A stretch of 64,000 bases of DNA from JAVKEN01 sp040221415 (GTDB lineage: Bacteria; Pseudomonadota; Alphaproteobacteria; Rickettsiales; JABSSG01). Under the pieces are notes generated by a model. The model searched no databases and was not told the origin of the DNA. It saw only the letters and a list, made by a program, of their open reading frames with translations. A program made the translations under genes and the position numbers. Positions within the stretch are counted from its first letter, which is position 1; each line of letters starts with the position of its first letter. The stretch spans positions 62,001 through 126,000 of the forward strand of contig JAVKEN010000022.1 in assembly GCA_040221415.1 (NCBI GenBank), written 5' to 3'. Positions 1 through 11,300 of this stretch are shown one piece after another.

Positions 1-646
1 CTTCTGGAACAAAATATTCAGCTTCTATTTTACCCATCAATGGAAAAGATTTTTTCTCCATTTTTTTACTATAAGTCTGTGTATCTACCTGATCACCCCA
101 AATTTTACCTCCCAGCCATTGAATTCCTGAAAGGCTTTTCGGATTGCGCATGTAATCACGTGCTTTAGCTAGAGTACCTTTTTCTTTATATATTTCAGCT
201 GACACAGCATCACGCATTTCAGGACTGTCTTGTAATTTTGGATTTCGAGCAAACTCTAACAGCTCTGGATCACTCGCTAAAAGCTCAGGATCATATCCTA
301 TATTGATTGGGGTCTTATGTGATCTTGTTTCTTTGTACTCTTGAAATTCTTTAATCCTCTTACCTTCAAGATGTTTAGATTCTACTACGTTCAAGATTTT
401 TTTACCCAGCTTGTATGCACCAATGATATTGATAACCGCCGCTGGACCGAACAGTAATACGCTGGCGCCTGTACCAGCATATGCCTTAGTGCTAGTAATA
501 AATGGCTTTTTACTAGGTTGGGAAGGGCTATACTCCTCTTTTTTCGGAGTTTTTTTAGACGGATTCGACTGAGAATAACCAGATGACCGTGCATCACCTC
601 CCTTCAAACTACCCGTCAATGATCCAGTAGTAATTCCCTGCGACAT
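1..646 (-). CDS. Unknown protein with one hydrophobic segment, C-terminus cut by window edge
   Basis: The reading frame is open from an ATG at 646 to the window edge (at least 215 residues). The start has a good ribosome binding site (AAGAGG, 6 bases upstream) and lies 9 bases after the stop of the 1406-residue gene, so the two are probably one operon. The first 40 residues are Ser/Gly/Lys/Pro-rich (MSQGITTGSLTGSLKGGDAR...), followed around residues 55-80 by a hydrophobic Gly/Ala/Val/Ile stretch that could be one membrane hairpin. The rest is charged and probably helical, with a repeated DPELL pair. I do not recognise a family. Composition fits the secreted-effector-like proteins around it (inference). 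Confidence 0.75.
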   Translation of the reverse strand, partial: MSQGITTGSLTGSLKGGDARSSGYSQSNPSKKTPKKEEYSPSQPSKKPFITSTKAYAGTGASVLLFGPAAVINIIGAYKLGKKILNVVESKHLEGKRIKEFQEYKETRSHKTPINIGYDPELLASDPELLEFARNPKLQDSPEMRDAVSAEIYKEKGTLAKARDYMRNPKSLSGIQWLGGKIWGDQVDTQTYSKKMEKKSFPLMGKIEAEYFVPE

Positions 647-655
647 TCAATCCTC

Positions 656-3600
656 TTATTGAGTTGCCATTCCTAAAATTTTAGCCGTATCATCAACTAA
701 TTTTTTAAGTTTCTCTGCGTCAATTTTTTGTACTTCAGCTAACTTGGAAACAATCTCATCAACAGACTGACCAGACTGTAATGCAGGCACAATTGCTTGA
801 ATAGCTTCCGACTGAATTCTAAATTCAGTTTTACAACAAGACATAAGAAGGTCTTTGGTAATTTCATCTACATTTTCATTAAGGCTTTTTAAGACCTTAT
901 CTATAGCACTAACTACTTCTTCATTTGAAGGACCAGCCAGCTTGTCAGGGTTCTTAGCATTCTGCATTAGCGCTTCATGATTATCTTCCATGAATTTAGA
1001 AACCACATCATCATATTCGGCAGCTACTTCTGCAGCCTCAGATTTTAAATCTTCAGTTGCATAGTTAATCTCAGACTGCATTTTGACCCTATCCAACTTG
1101 CTGGCATATTCGAACCTCTCTGGTTGAATTGTCTCACGAGCGCTTTCAATTGAATGAACTGTTTCTCTGTTTACTAAAATTTTTTGCACTTCTTCATAAA
1201 CCTGGTCAAGAATCTTATTTTCTTCATCACTAACTTCTACTGGGTTAGTTGCTTCATCTGCATCGTCAGGAGCCTGTTGTGGAGACGATGCCTGCTGTTG
1301 TGGAGGCGATGCCTGTTGTTGCGGCTGTTGAGGTGCAGGAGCTTGATCTGCTTGCTCTTCATGACGAGGGGTTGCTGACTGAGCATCAGACTGCATCTTC
1401 ATACTTAGCTGCAAATCTTTAGGCTGAGAAGCATCATTTTCAGATTCTTTCGGCTGTTGAGAAGGCTGAGCAGTAGCTTCTGCAGGCTCTTTAGAAGAAG
1501 AATCATCTCCTTCGTCATCTGCCTCGTCTTCTTCAGGCTCGTCCTCATCCTCTAATTCATCTTCTGGCTCTGGCTCTAAAGGCTCTGGAACCGCTCCATG
1601 AATTGGCTGACCGTTATCGTTATGCTCCTCTTCTTCAGAGTTTTCTTCAGGCTCATCCTCTGGCTCATCATACGATTCATCATTTTCATCGGCATAATCA
1701 TCTTCTTCAGATTCACTGCCTTGATCTGTTACTGCATCATCATCTGAAATAGTCTCATCTTCCTCGTCATCTCGCGGGTCATTTTTTAATAACCCATCCC
1801 TGACTAATTGGCCATAGAACACAGGATATTGCTTACAAAGATCAATAATATGGTCATGCAAATCTTGCGCATAATCGAGAGAATCAGGAGATAATTTATA
1901 TATAACGCCAATTAATTTACTTTGTTCGTCATGGTATTTATTCACCTGAGTCTGAAGCTTGTGTTTAAGCTTTTCGACTGTCTTTTCGACTTTGATATGT
2001 GATTTGTCTAATTCAGATGATAAATATTTTTCTCGCGTTTCTAGCTCGTTTAATTCTTGTTTAAGCTTCTTTTGCGCTTCTTTTGCTCGCTTATTATCTT
2101 GCTCTTTAAGATGAGTAATTTTTTCTTCAACAAGTCTTTTCTTTTCCTGAAGTGGAGTTAGTTTAACCTTGTTAGCAATCTTTATAAGATCTGAATTCTC
2201 CTCTGCTTTGATGATCTCATTCTGGATTTTGTCTAAAATCTTTTGAATTTTGTGCAGATGTCTTTTATGTTTCTCAACATTTTTAAAGAAAGACCCTAAA
2301 TATTTATCAAACTTTTTAACTTCATCCACAAGCTTTAGAACATTCTCGGCTTTTCTTTTATCCCCAAGCTCTACTGGTTCGCCAGCTGCTACGGCTATTT
2401 CAGCAATATCTTCAGCGCTCAGCTTACGAACATCCACTTTATCAATTGCCTCGTGAGAAATATCACCTTTCTTTAGCTTAAATTTCTTCTTGGTTTTCTG
2501 AGAGATTTTCTCACCAACTTTATCTAATTTAGTTTTGTAATCTTTGATTACCTTATCTTTTTCACTTTCTTCTGATGATCCAGCAGCATCTCTGTATTTA
2601 AGATGCTCACAATCTGGCAAAGATTTTTCAATCTCGGCAATATCACCGGACATTAAAAGCTGAGCTTGGTTTATTTCAACAGTGATCTTGTTGCCTTCCT
2701 TTTGAAGGCCATCTATTTTTTCTTGAATAGCTTGTTTCTCTTTAAGCTCTTTTGCGGTTAAGTCTTTTTTGTTATATTTTTTTATATCTTCAAGATATTC
2801 ATCTTGTTTATCGACAATACCATTAGAACGCTGCTCAAGCTCTTGAAGTTTTTTGTTTCCAATATTTGCATAATCACCTGCAATATATGCTAGCTCAATA
2901 TAAATCATCATATATTGATCAAACACACCAACAATATCTAGTTTATCTGGGTCATTGACTATTTTATTTCGGAATTTAATAAGGTCTTCATAGTTATAGG
3001 ATAAGAAGTATTTCTTAAGAAGTTTCTTAGCTTCTTCTTGAGTCATTTTCTCGAAGTCGATATAAGCCCCTAAAGTTTCATGGATCAGTTTCTGCAGATC
3101 CTTAGAGAATCCCGACTCAGATAACAACTTCGTAACTTGTTCACTCACCTCTTTTGCGTGCGCTTCTTCCTCCTCCGGAGAAAGATTCGGCTCGGCTTCT
3201 TCCTGAGCAGTAGGCGCTGTTTCCTGGGACTGTTGCTGTTGAGCTGGCTGAGGCGCTGCTTGTTGAGGTTGTTGCGCTGCCGCGTCTCCACCACCAGAAG
3301 CTTTCTCAGATTTTAAGCGAGCAATATCCGCCTCAAGTCTTTTAATTGTTGATTCCTGTTTGCTGAATTTTGCTTTTTCCAGTAATTTTTCAAGTGACTG
3401 AATTTTTTTATCAACTGAATCATTAGAATCAAATGTATCTGCTTCTTGCATATCTTCTTTATTATCCTCCTCTACATCAGGACCGCTAGGTATTGTTTGA
3501 CCCGCCAACGAGTTTTTAGACTCGGATTGGGCTGGTTGAGGTTGAGCTGGCTGAGCCTGCTGACTTCCGCCGGTATTTGCTGCAGCTCCATGATCAGTGT

Positions 3601-4876
3601 TTACTGGATCACTCAAAGACAATACATTGCTTTCCTCGAGATTCTCATCAACATTCTTGGCAGCTTGAAGAAAGGCCTGCCTACCAGAAGTTTTTGGTTT
3701 CAAATCTGATACATCTTCTGGGAACTGCTTTAAGACTTCAGCAAAAGTCTTTTGATAGCCATTTACTTGATTTTTAAGTAAAGATTCATGTTTCTCATCA
3801 AGCGCATTCACCCCCTTGCTTGAATATACAAAGCTTATGCATGCATTGCCTTTAAATTCAAAACAATCAAATGAGCCTGGATAAAAATTCCCACCTTCAT
3901 AACGACGGGCGATTTTTACAGTGTAATAAGCTTTCTCGGAAACTCCTTGCGGAATAATTAAGTATTCAGGAGTTTTTTTATCTTTAGATGTTTTCTTTAA
4001 GATGGTTACCCAGCCTCCAGCTACAGGAAAACAACCAGAATGCTTTACCACCCCTCTTGTTGCGAATATGTGCGGAGTAATTTTTCGGTACTTAACAAAT
4101 GTTTGATCAACTTCTTTTACGAATTCGTCACCACTTGTAAGGTCAGTCATGTCGAATTTATATTTATTTATGAAGTCTTCCTCTTGCCTCTTTCTAATAT
4201 TTTCTTGAGGAGACAAAGAAATATGGCCGCTTTTTGATTCTTCATCAAGATGTTCTTTGATCCGAGCCAAAATCACCGTACCTTCACATAACTCAAAATC
4301 CATAACCTCTTTAAGCTCTTGACTTGAAGAAAGGTTGTACCAACCTCCCTTATCATTTCCTGCATCAGCATCACTTTGCGAAGCACCTGCAGACTCTTTC
4401 TTAGATTTTGCAGCTTGCAACTTTTTAATCAATTCGCTTTTTTCAGGATCTAGCGGTTTATTCGTACGAATTAACAGAGCTTGCTCAGACTTGGTTTTTT
4501 CAAGCAAGTCATTTATATCGTCAAGGCTCATATTATTCATATTTTCTTCAGCAGCAATCCCACTTCCATCAGCATGCACAGGCGGAGCATTAGGCACCCC
4601 AGTTTTAGAAGACGCTTCTGGAAAAGAATTCATTAATACACTTTCAAGATGCGCTGCTGTGCCATTAGAATTTTGCTCGACCACAGAGGCAATTTGATCA
4701 AGTTTATTGAGAGCGGCTTGATGATCCGCTATAGATAGTTTTTCAATAAAATTCGCTACAGCTTCTTTTTTGTCATCACTGTCTTGCCCTGTGATCAAAT
4801 TCATCGCAAAGGCTTCGTAATCATGTGTGTTAATTGCTGTTGTTAGCGCTCTCTTTTGATCGTCTGTTAATGCCAT
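656..4876 (-). CDS. Giant coiled-coil, acidic, Gln/Pro-rich protein (1406 aa)
   Basis: No family recognised. Order of regions: helical N-terminus (1-160); a compact region with mixed strands and Cys residues (about 190-375, with GCFPVAGGWVTILKK and YYTVKIARRYEGGNFYPGSF) that is the only part looking like a folded enzyme-like or binding domain; a Gln/Pro/Ala-rich linker (about 430-470); long Lys/Glu coiled coils (about 490-1010); a hyperacidic Asp/Glu stretch (about 1030-1130); a Pro/Gln-rich stretch (about 1180-1205, QQASPPQQQASS); and a helical C-terminus. There is no signal peptide or membrane segment. It begins with ATG (MALTDDQKR) after a weak AAAGAA site. The architecture suits a secreted scaffold or tether acting in a host cell, but that is inference. 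The gene to its left starts 9 bases after its stop. Confidence 0.85.
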   Translation of the reverse strand: MALTDDQKRALTTAINTHDYEAFAMNLITGQDSDDKKEAVANFIEKLSIADHQAALNKLDQIASVVEQNSNGTAAHLESVLMNSFPEASSKTGVPNAPPVHADGSGIAAEENMNNMSLDDINDLLEKTKSEQALLIRTNKPLDPEKSELIKKLQAAKSKKESAGASQSDADAGNDKGGWYNLSSSQELKEVMDFELCEGTVILARIKEHLDEESKSGHISLSPQENIRKRQEEDFINKYKFDMTDLTSGDEFVKEVDQTFVKYRKITPHIFATRGVVKHSGCFPVAGGWVTILKKTSKDKKTPEYLIIPQGVSEKAYYTVKIARRYEGGNFYPGSFDCFEFKGNACISFVYSSKGVNALDEKHESLLKNQVNGYQKTFAEVLKQFPEDVSDLKPKTSGRQAFLQAAKNVDENLEESNVLSLSDPVNTDHGAAANTGGSQQAQPAQPQPAQSESKNSLAGQTIPSGPDVEEDNKEDMQEADTFDSNDSVDKKIQSLEKLLEKAKFSKQESTIKRLEADIARLKSEKASGGGDAAAQQPQQAAPQPAQQQQSQETAPTAQEEAEPNLSPEEEEAHAKEVSEQVTKLLSESGFSKDLQKLIHETLGAYIDFEKMTQEEAKKLLKKYFLSYNYEDLIKFRNKIVNDPDKLDIVGVFDQYMMIYIELAYIAGDYANIGNKKLQELEQRSNGIVDKQDEYLEDIKKYNKKDLTAKELKEKQAIQEKIDGLQKEGNKITVEINQAQLLMSGDIAEIEKSLPDCEHLKYRDAAGSSEESEKDKVIKDYKTKLDKVGEKISQKTKKKFKLKKGDISHEAIDKVDVRKLSAEDIAEIAVAAGEPVELGDKRKAENVLKLVDEVKKFDKYLGSFFKNVEKHKRHLHKIQKILDKIQNEIIKAEENSDLIKIANKVKLTPLQEKKRLVEEKITHLKEQDNKRAKEAQKKLKQELNELETREKYLSSELDKSHIKVEKTVEKLKHKLQTQVNKYHDEQSKLIGVIYKLSPDSLDYAQDLHDHIIDLCKQYPVFYGQLVRDGLLKNDPRDDEEDETISDDDAVTDQGSESEEDDYADENDESYDEPEDEPEENSEEEEHNDNGQPIHGAVPEPLEPEPEDELEDEDEPEEDEADDEGDDSSSKEPAEATAQPSQQPKESENDASQPKDLQLSMKMQSDAQSATPRHEEQADQAPAPQQPQQQASPPQQQASSPQQAPDDADEATNPVEVSDEENKILDQVYEEVQKILVNRETVHSIESARETIQPERFEYASKLDRVKMQSEINYATEDLKSEAAEVAAEYDDVVSKFMEDNHEALMQNAKNPDKLAGPSNEEVVSAIDKVLKSLNENVDEITKDLLMSCCKTEFRIQSEAIQAIVPALQSGQSVDEIVSKLAEVQKIDAEKLKKLVDDTAKILGMATQ

Positions 4877-5003
4877 ATTCTTTATTTATTTCAACCCAGT
4901 GATTCTAGCTTAAATGTATTAATAAATTATTAAAGATAAATTAAGCCGATATTTAAATTTATAATTGAAATTGTTGGATTTTTGAAAGCATTTTTAAAAT
5001 TTA

Positions 5004-5330
5004 TTAGCCAATTGGCTGTGGGTCACTATTTTTATTTTCTTCCTGACTTGAGTCTGTGGAATTATTCGCTGATTTTTCATGCTGAGCTTTTTGTTGCTTT
5101 GGCTGCTGAGACTCTTGTTCAGTTTGATTATTACTTGCTTGACCCTCAGAATCTTTTTTATAAAGCTGAGCAAGTTGTGGGTCGTCTGCGCCACCAATTA
5201 ACCCGCCCTCTTTTAATTCTTCTTTGGGAGGAATTAGCTCTTGATGAGTTTGATGATAGATTTCCTCTTGCGGCTCCTTACCATTTGCAGCTTGAACTAG
5301 TTGTTTAATATTTTTCGAGTTATCACTCAT
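5004..5330 (-). CDS. Small hydrophilic Gln/Glu-rich protein (108 aa)
   Basis: Starts with ATG (MSDNSKNIKQLVQAANGKE). The protein is short and disordered in appearance, rich in Gln, Glu, Asn and Ser, without Cys, a membrane segment or a signal peptide. It sits 19 bases downstream of the 3061-residue gene on the same strand and is probably co-transcribed with it. The role could be that of a small chaperone or co-secreted protein, but nothing in the sequence proves this. The residues around GGLIGGADDPQLAQLYKKD are the only ones that look structured. Confidence 0.65.
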   Translation of the reverse strand: MSDNSKNIKQLVQAANGKEPQEEIYHQTHQELIPPKEELKEGGLIGGADDPQLAQLYKKDSEGQASNNQTEQESQQPKQQKAQHEKSANNSTDSSQEENKNSDPQPIG

Positions 5331-5349
5331 CTTTACTTATGTTTTATTT

Positions 5350-8300
5350 TCATAGACTATTTCTTCGGCTTTTTTTACCTTCACCTTCCACTGGCGGAGT
5401 GCGAACTGGTGATTTAGACCCACTAACATCTTCTGCTGGTGCTACACTGCTGCCAAAGAGCCCATCAGATGCACTCCTAATAGAACCTGCTGAAGCTGTT
5501 CTCGTTATACGTGCTGGTGTGACTCCTCCGTCTCTCACTACCGCTGCAGCTGCACCAAGAAGCTTTGTTTTTTCAAGGTCTTTTTGCATTTTCTCAATTA
5601 ATTCTGGAGCTAGCTTACTTTCTCCAAATTCCTTACCATTTTCCAAAATAGTTATGCTGCTTACAACAAATTTCTCTTGTTTTTTGTCATAGCTATATTC
5701 AATAGAGTCGTATGCCCCTTCTAAATTATTACCAAATTCGTCAGTTCTAGGAATTGTAAAAGAGAATTTTCTACCTTCTACACCTTCTTTGCCTTCTATC
5801 CCCGAAGCTTCTAACGACGTAATAACATTATTTTCATCTTTGTGTATTTCAATTACACCTGCAGGCTGCTTATCAGAAGCAAACAGAGAAAACTTCTCAA
5901 CGCCAGCTTCAGTTTCAACTGTTGTGCCTTGCTCTTGCTGCTTTTCAGTGACTTTATTATGGACTGCGTGATTCACCTGAGCACGACGCTGATGGATGTT
6001 TTCTTTAACAGATTCAGGAATTCCTGTTAAGCCACCAACCTTAGAGCCTTCCAACGCACTATGTAATGCTTTGGCGTATCTTTCTTTCTTTTTAGCGCTT
6101 TCAGTTTTAAGATTGCTATTTTCATCAAATTCCATACCAAGAGCAGTAGCAGATGTTGTGATTTCTGTATGTGGATCTGAAGCGCCTATTGCATATCGGT
6201 TTGTAGTTTTGCCTTCATCTTTAGAAGGATCTTTCGTATCAGCATCAGCAAAGAATTTGACCATCTCTGCCAGAACTTCTTGACGCACACCACCAACTGC
6301 TACTGCCAAAGTTGGCTTTTTTCTTGGTGGCGGTGGTGGTGGTGTTGGTGTAGTTGATTCATCTCCTGATGTTTGTATTACGCTAGACTCCCCTTTTTCT
6401 GCAGGTTTACTACTAGCACGAGCAGCAGCACCTGGTTCAGCACCTTGACCTGGTTCGCCACTTGAAACACGTGCTCCACCCTTACCTCCACCTGGTTCGG
6501 TGCTTGGAGTTCTAGGATTAGGTTTACCCGCTCCACCTTTTCCTGGCTCAGCTCGTCCTTTTTCCTCAGGTTCAGGCACACCAGCGCCACCTTCTCCTGG
6601 AATCACTGCATCTCTAACTTTTTCCTCAGGTTTTGCTGTAGGCTTAGGTTTACCCGCTCCACCTTTTCCTGGTTCTGTTCCTTCATCTTTTGCGCTTGCT
6701 ACATTAGATTTCAATGCTCCTAGAGCTCTTTCTTTATCTTTTCGAGCTCTAAACGCTTCGGCTTTTTTGTTTAACTCTACTTCTCTTGCCGCTTCTGCAT
6801 CTTTAGCCGCTTTTTCTGCAGCAGATCTACTACTAGCATGATCAGCAGCACCTGGCTCAGCAACTCTTCTTACACTCCCGCCAGTGCGACTCGCCCTTCC
6901 ACCTGCCTCATCCGCAGTTTGTCGAACGCGTGATTTCTTGACTGGAAGCTTAGGTTTACCCGCTCCACCTTCTCCTGGAGTCACTTCATCTCTAACTTTT
7001 TCCTCAGGTTTTGCTGTAGGCTTAGGTTTACCCGCTCCACCTTTTCCTGGTTCTGTAGCAGGAGCTACTGACTTACCCCCCTCAGCTAATGGTCTTGGTG
7101 TACCTACTCCACCTTCTCCTGGCGGGGTTTTATCCTCAGCTACCATCGCTTGTTGCTCTGCTGCCGCTCTTTCTGCTGCTGCCGCTTCTATGCGTTTAGC
7201 CTCTTCAGCAGCCCTTCTAGATGTTTTATTCTCTACTCGATCACCGACTTCGGGCAAACCTTCTTTTTCCACTCTAGCCCTGTCAGCCGCTGCTGCCGCT
7301 GCCGCTGCTCTTTTTTCTTCTCTTTTTGTTTCTTCTTTGGCCAAACCCTCTTCTGCCGTCTGTCTCTTAGCTGCAGCTATAGCTGCTTCCATTCTTGCAG
7401 CATCTCTGCCACCAGCTTTACGAACTTGTTCAACTGTTCGATTAACATCTGCCTTTACAGCTTTTGCTGATGCAGCCTGTTTTCTTGCAGTTGTATGCGC
7501 CTCTTTAACCACTGCTTTTTTACTTTCAACTACTTCTTCCATACCTTGAGCTTTAGCATGAGTCTGAAGAGCAGATAATTTTTTACTAGCATCTTTTAAA
7601 GCTGTATTTTCTTTTATGAAGTCAACTGCTTTACTTAAAGCTTCTCTTTTCTTTTTAGGATCCCGCTCACAGAAAGCTGCGCTCTTAAGTTCTGAATATT
7701 TACTTTCTAAATCTTTGTCTTTTCTGCCCGGTTTACCATGAACTCTTTCAGCCTCCTGCGCCTCTATAAGGCCAGCTTCCATTAATGCTTCTCCAGCAGC
7801 TTTTGTTTTGCCAATGCCAAGTTTTTTGACAACTCGATCTCTTGTACCCTTATCTGGGATTACATCAGGTAAAATGTCAGGCAAAATATCTTCTACATCT
7901 TCCCTTAGCCCCTTATCATAAGCAATGTATGAGGCTGCGTCAGTTAGGCTTCCCGTTGGGTGATCTTCATTACCTCGCACAAATGACTTAAAATATTTTC
8001 TAAGCACGGGTTTTAATTCGCTTCTGCGTTCATCATGAGATAAATCACTTCTACTCGCTAAATCTGCAATATTTGAAATTAAAGCACTTTGTTCAGGTAA
8101 AAGCTTGATCTCACGCTTCCTTGCTTTTGCGGATGCTAACCGAACAGCTGGTGCCTCTCTTCCTTTTCTTCGCCTCTCTGATGCGACCTTTCTTCTTGCA
8201 GCTGCCATTTGCTGTTTATTATGTATATCAAGCGGCTTATCTGCTTTACTCTTCTTATTTCTCTTCGTTGACAATTTAGGTTTAGGAGCTGACGCTGGCT

Positions 8301-11300
8301 CTGCTTTTTGCCTACTTGCCTCATCACCAACACCTTTAGGGACTTCTGTTGGTGGAGGTGGAGGCGCTAATTCTGTTGTTGGAGCCACTAATGGACTTGG
8401 GTCAGTCCAATCTGAGCCTGGTCCACCCAATTGCTCACTTAATGAAGTTTCTACCGCTGCAGCACGAGCAGCTGGAGACATGTCTGAAGATCGTAAACCC
8501 CGGCCAATTTCTTCCCTACCTCTTTTTCTAGAGGTTCGTTTTGCCACTGGTTTTGGCGATTCAGGAGCAGCGTCAGCCGCTGGACTAGGAGCATTCCTAG
8601 CTGCAATCTTAGTTTTTCTAGCCGCTATTTGTTTTGTGCCTTCAGCTAATATTCCAGCAGTTTGCGCTTCTGCTGCTGCTCTTGCTGCACGCTTCGCATC
8701 TTTACTTTTTTTACGACGGTCACTTCTTGAGGTTGACGCTAATTCACTATCACTGTAAGGAACTCCTTTATCAGCACCTTTACTCTTAGCTCCAAGCCCT
8801 TTATTAACCCCCTTAAGTTTCTCTGGATTTATTCTGAATTCCTCTCTTCTCAATTGACCAAGACTATGCTCAGCTTTTCTTAAAGCCTCTTTCGCAGCCG
8901 AAACACCACCACCTTTTGAAGCAACCTCTCTGTCCTTTTTTGCCAATGTATCTTTTTGGCCAACGGATTTTTCAAACTTACTTTGTTCTTGCGCCGCAGC
9001 CTTAGCTGTCTTTTCTGCAATCGCTTTATCTGATTTAGCTTTTGTTAGTTCCGCTTTTGCCTTCTTTACAGCCTCTTTTGCAGCCTCTTTTGCAGCCTTT
9101 CTTTCTTTCTTTGAACCTCCAGAAGTTAATTTTGCGTGACCCTGTTTTTTTGTTAGGTTTCCTATAGCTAATTTTACTGCTGCTTCTGCTTTTGCCAAAG
9201 CTGTATCCGATTTTTCTTTGCTCTTTCTAGATTTTGCAAGTGCAGCATTTGCTTCAGCAAGTTCTTTTTCAGATCTCTTGGCCTTTTCCTCATTTCTTGT
9301 GGCCTCTTTGAATCTTCTCTCAGAAGATTCAAGTGCTTTTTCTGCAGCCTCTACCTCTTTAGCTATATCTTCTTTAGATTTTTTGCCGCCTTCACCTTTT
9401 CCTGACATTTCTCTCTCTCCATCTCTTTCTGGACTAGATTCACCTCTAGCGGGTCTATCATGCACTACATTAGTTAATATATCGTTAACAGCACCGCCAA
9501 CTTCTGGGCTTGCAAGATCCTCTATAAGACGCGGGTTTTCTCGCGCTTCTCGGAATGCTCTGGCCATAGCCTGAAGCTGCTTTGTTGGCTTGCCGCCTTT
9601 AAACAATGGAACTGGAACTCCATTTATTTTAACTGCAAAATCACCAACTCCAGCAGGGACTTTAATACGGCCACCATATAACATAGCATGCGTTACTCTA
9701 TCCATCAGCGCATCTGGAACTGGCGGCTTACGAGTTGTAAGCGCCTTACTTGTTGAGCGCTTAGGCTCTGATTTTCTTGGAGCTTTGTCTTCTTTAGCTG
9801 CAGTCGGAACTTTAGAAGATTTTGGCGCATCTTCAATCATTAAAGTTTGAGAAGCTTGTCTCGCCCTCTCCATCTCTCGTGCCATACCTAAAGCAAGTTG
9901 CATAGCACGCGGGTCAATGGAACGAATTCCATTTTCCGCAACCGCTAAAGAACTAATAAACGGACGTAAGCCACGTGGCAATTTTTGTTTTGGCAGCTCC
10001 AACCTCAGTCCATTTTCTAGAGCACTGACAGGAACAAGAGGCCTATCTAGCACAGCTCGGCGTTCTGCTCTAATTGCATCTCGCGCTGCTGCTGCTCGCT
10101 CTTTTCTATCAGCTTCTTTTTTAGCGCCATATTTAGTTGCCAATGAAGATAAAGCCTTTGATGCTGATATTTCCTTTGCTTTTGCCGCCGCAGCTTCCGC
10201 AGCTGCTTTACCATCTCTTCTAACTTTCTTTTCTGCTTTCGCTGCTTCTCTAGCGGCTTTAGCTTCAAGTTGACTTGCAACAAATTGATCCCGTCTTGCA
10301 GATTTTACACTTTTTGTGTGCGCAGATCTTCTCTTCGAAGCTTTCTTACTTGCCTTTTTTGCTGCTGACGACTCAACTTTTTCACCATGAATTTTTTCAG
10401 CTTCTTTAATAAAATCAGCAAAGCCGTCCGCTGAACTTCTTTGCGCATTTAAAATACGTGTGGCCAATTCTTTTTCACCACCTTCTCTTGGCATGCTAAT
10501 ATTTTGACCAAACACCTCAAGAGGACCAACTGGATTTGCTAAAATCTTTTTTGCTAACTCTTGCGCCAACTTTGATTCTTTCTGAAGCTGAGCCCTTGTA
10601 GCCTTACCTTTAAACGCAGCTTGAAGCATTGTTGCCGCCCCTTCACCACGAAGCCTATCGCCAATTGATTTAGCAGCTTTTTCTTTTTCTCGAGCATCCT
10701 TATCTAAGCCAGCGCCATATTCTCTTTCGAATTTCCTGTCCGCCATCTCATGTAGCTTTCTTGCGGCATCTTCTTTTCTTCTGGCTGCCTTCGCTGATTT
10801 AATTCCTTTAGTGTGCGCTTTTCTGGCTGCCTTCGCTTTAGCAGCCTCAGCTGCTTTTTCTTCAGCTGCTTCATCTGCTGCCATAGCTAATACAGGCTTA
10901 AATTTTTTCCTGTGCTTATGCGCTGATAACTCAGGATCTTTAGCTTTAGAGCCTTCTGGAACAGGAATACTCTTCAACCCTTTTAACGCTTTCGCTTTAG
11001 CCCTCTTAATCGCAGCAGATGCCGCTTCCTTGCCAACACTCTTTGCAGCTTCCTTAGCAGCAGCTACCTCTGCCGCAGTTTTACTAACATCTTTAATTGC
11101 TTTTCTTGCTGCAGTTCTTGCTTGAGCATCAGCAATCGTTCTACCCAATTTTTGATTTTGCTCTGCAACTCCCTCACCCATTATTAACGGCATTTTTTTA
11201 ACTGGCCTACCTCGTTTTACCTCAGGTAATTTTGGACCCTTATCAGCTGCTTTTGGTGCTTTTTTTGCCATCTCTTTCAAACTAGCTTTTGCCGCCTCTT